A stretch of DNA of 64,000 nt from Spirosoma validum (GTDB lineage: Bacteria; Bacteroidota; Bacteroidia; Cytophagales; Spirosomataceae). The notes beneath the pieces were generated by a model. The model did no database searches, was not told the origin of the DNA, and worked only from the letters and a program-made list of their open reading frames with translations. Location of the stretch: assembly GCF_014699035.1 (NCBI RefSeq), contig NZ_JACXAA010000019.1, forward strand, positions 23,836-87,835, written 5' to 3'. The position numbers and the translations under genes were made by a program. Positions 63,833-64,000 of this stretch are shown here, in pieces. The number at the start of each line of letters is the position of its first letter. Positions within the stretch are counted from its first letter, which is position 1.

Positions 63833-64000
63833 GCTGCAAAAATCGGAAGACTTGATCTAAACAAACCTTTTTAAGGGTAGGACATGCCCATGAATTTAGG
63901 AATTGCCTCTAAAGTTTTATTAGTGAAGTTGTCTAAAGTTATTGCCTGACTGAATGTAAAAAGGGCCACAGAAGTTGATTGGGTGTCGAATCCATCTTCT
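63833..64000. other. Region upstream of apbE, no gene seen
   Basis: 168 bases holding the apbE promoter region; no clear -7 box or ORF is visible before the window ends. Confidence 0.4.

Overview
The window looks like a chromosomal segment of a Cytophagales bacterium, most likely a Spirosoma-type member of the Bacteroidota. I base this on -7 promoter boxes of the Bacteroidota form TAnnTTTG, A-rich leaders without clear Shine-Dalgarno sites, TPR sensor kinases with a HisKA_2 core, and large FG-GAP/Ig surface proteins that share a C-terminal module. The assignment is inference; there is no rRNA or other marker gene in the window. I see no tRNA, rRNA or CRISPR array.

Layout: 1-0.6 kb is the end of a DUF885 protein. 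From 0.9 to 2.8 kb lie a dead IS630-type transposase and non-coding DNA with degenerate repeats. From 2.8 to 8.5 kb are stress and detoxification genes: an alpha/beta hydrolase, a broken response regulator, a ring-cleaving dioxygenase, Dps, a MaoC-like protein, an AraC regulator and a DsbA-like protein. From 8.6 to 15.4 kb is a three-gene operon of one sigma54 response regulator followed by two TPR histidine kinases; a third paralogous kinase sits alone at 18.9-21.2 kb, with an NTF2-like protein, a Na+/H+ antiporter and a second hydrolase between them. From 23.5 to 36.7 kb is a surface-protein region: pseudogenes, a 1481-residue FG-GAP/Ig protein, an 811-residue secreted protein, a small AraC protein, and a lipoprotein / LytTR regulator / TPR kinase operon. 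From 37 to 45.9 kb are quinone-reductase-like, AraC, glycosidase-like, FKBP, thiol peroxidase, DUF421 and HxlR/SDR genes, interrupted by a decayed IS3 element (41458-42911) and a dead molybdenum-carrier gene. From 45.9 to 50.1 kb is a periplasmic aldehyde oxidase operon (paoABC type). The last part has a broken LytTR regulator, small secreted proteins, an ankyrin / DUF2271 / PepSY-flavoreductase operon, a second antiporter, an AraC / aldo-keto reductase pair, an MTHFR-like protein and ApbE.

Two things stand out. First, four minus-strand promoters (24.4, 29.0, 31.9 and 36.6 kb) share a TACTTTTG-type -7 box preceded, at a fixed 21-22 nt, by a related half-site, in two cases as 21-bp-spaced direct repeats. 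They drive the two surface-protein genes, the lipoprotein/LytTR/kinase operon and a dead gene, which suggests one autoregulated regulon. Two hydrolase genes (2833, 17958) share a different element with exactly the same 21/22 geometry. Second, the ankyrin-DUF2271-PepSY/flavodoxin/FNR operon together with a nearby ApbE FMN transferase fits a membrane electron-transfer system with a possibly flavinylated secreted protein.

The accessory parts are rich in broken genes. Several carry small frameshifts that look like one-base losses, so either recent decay or sequence error should be considered.
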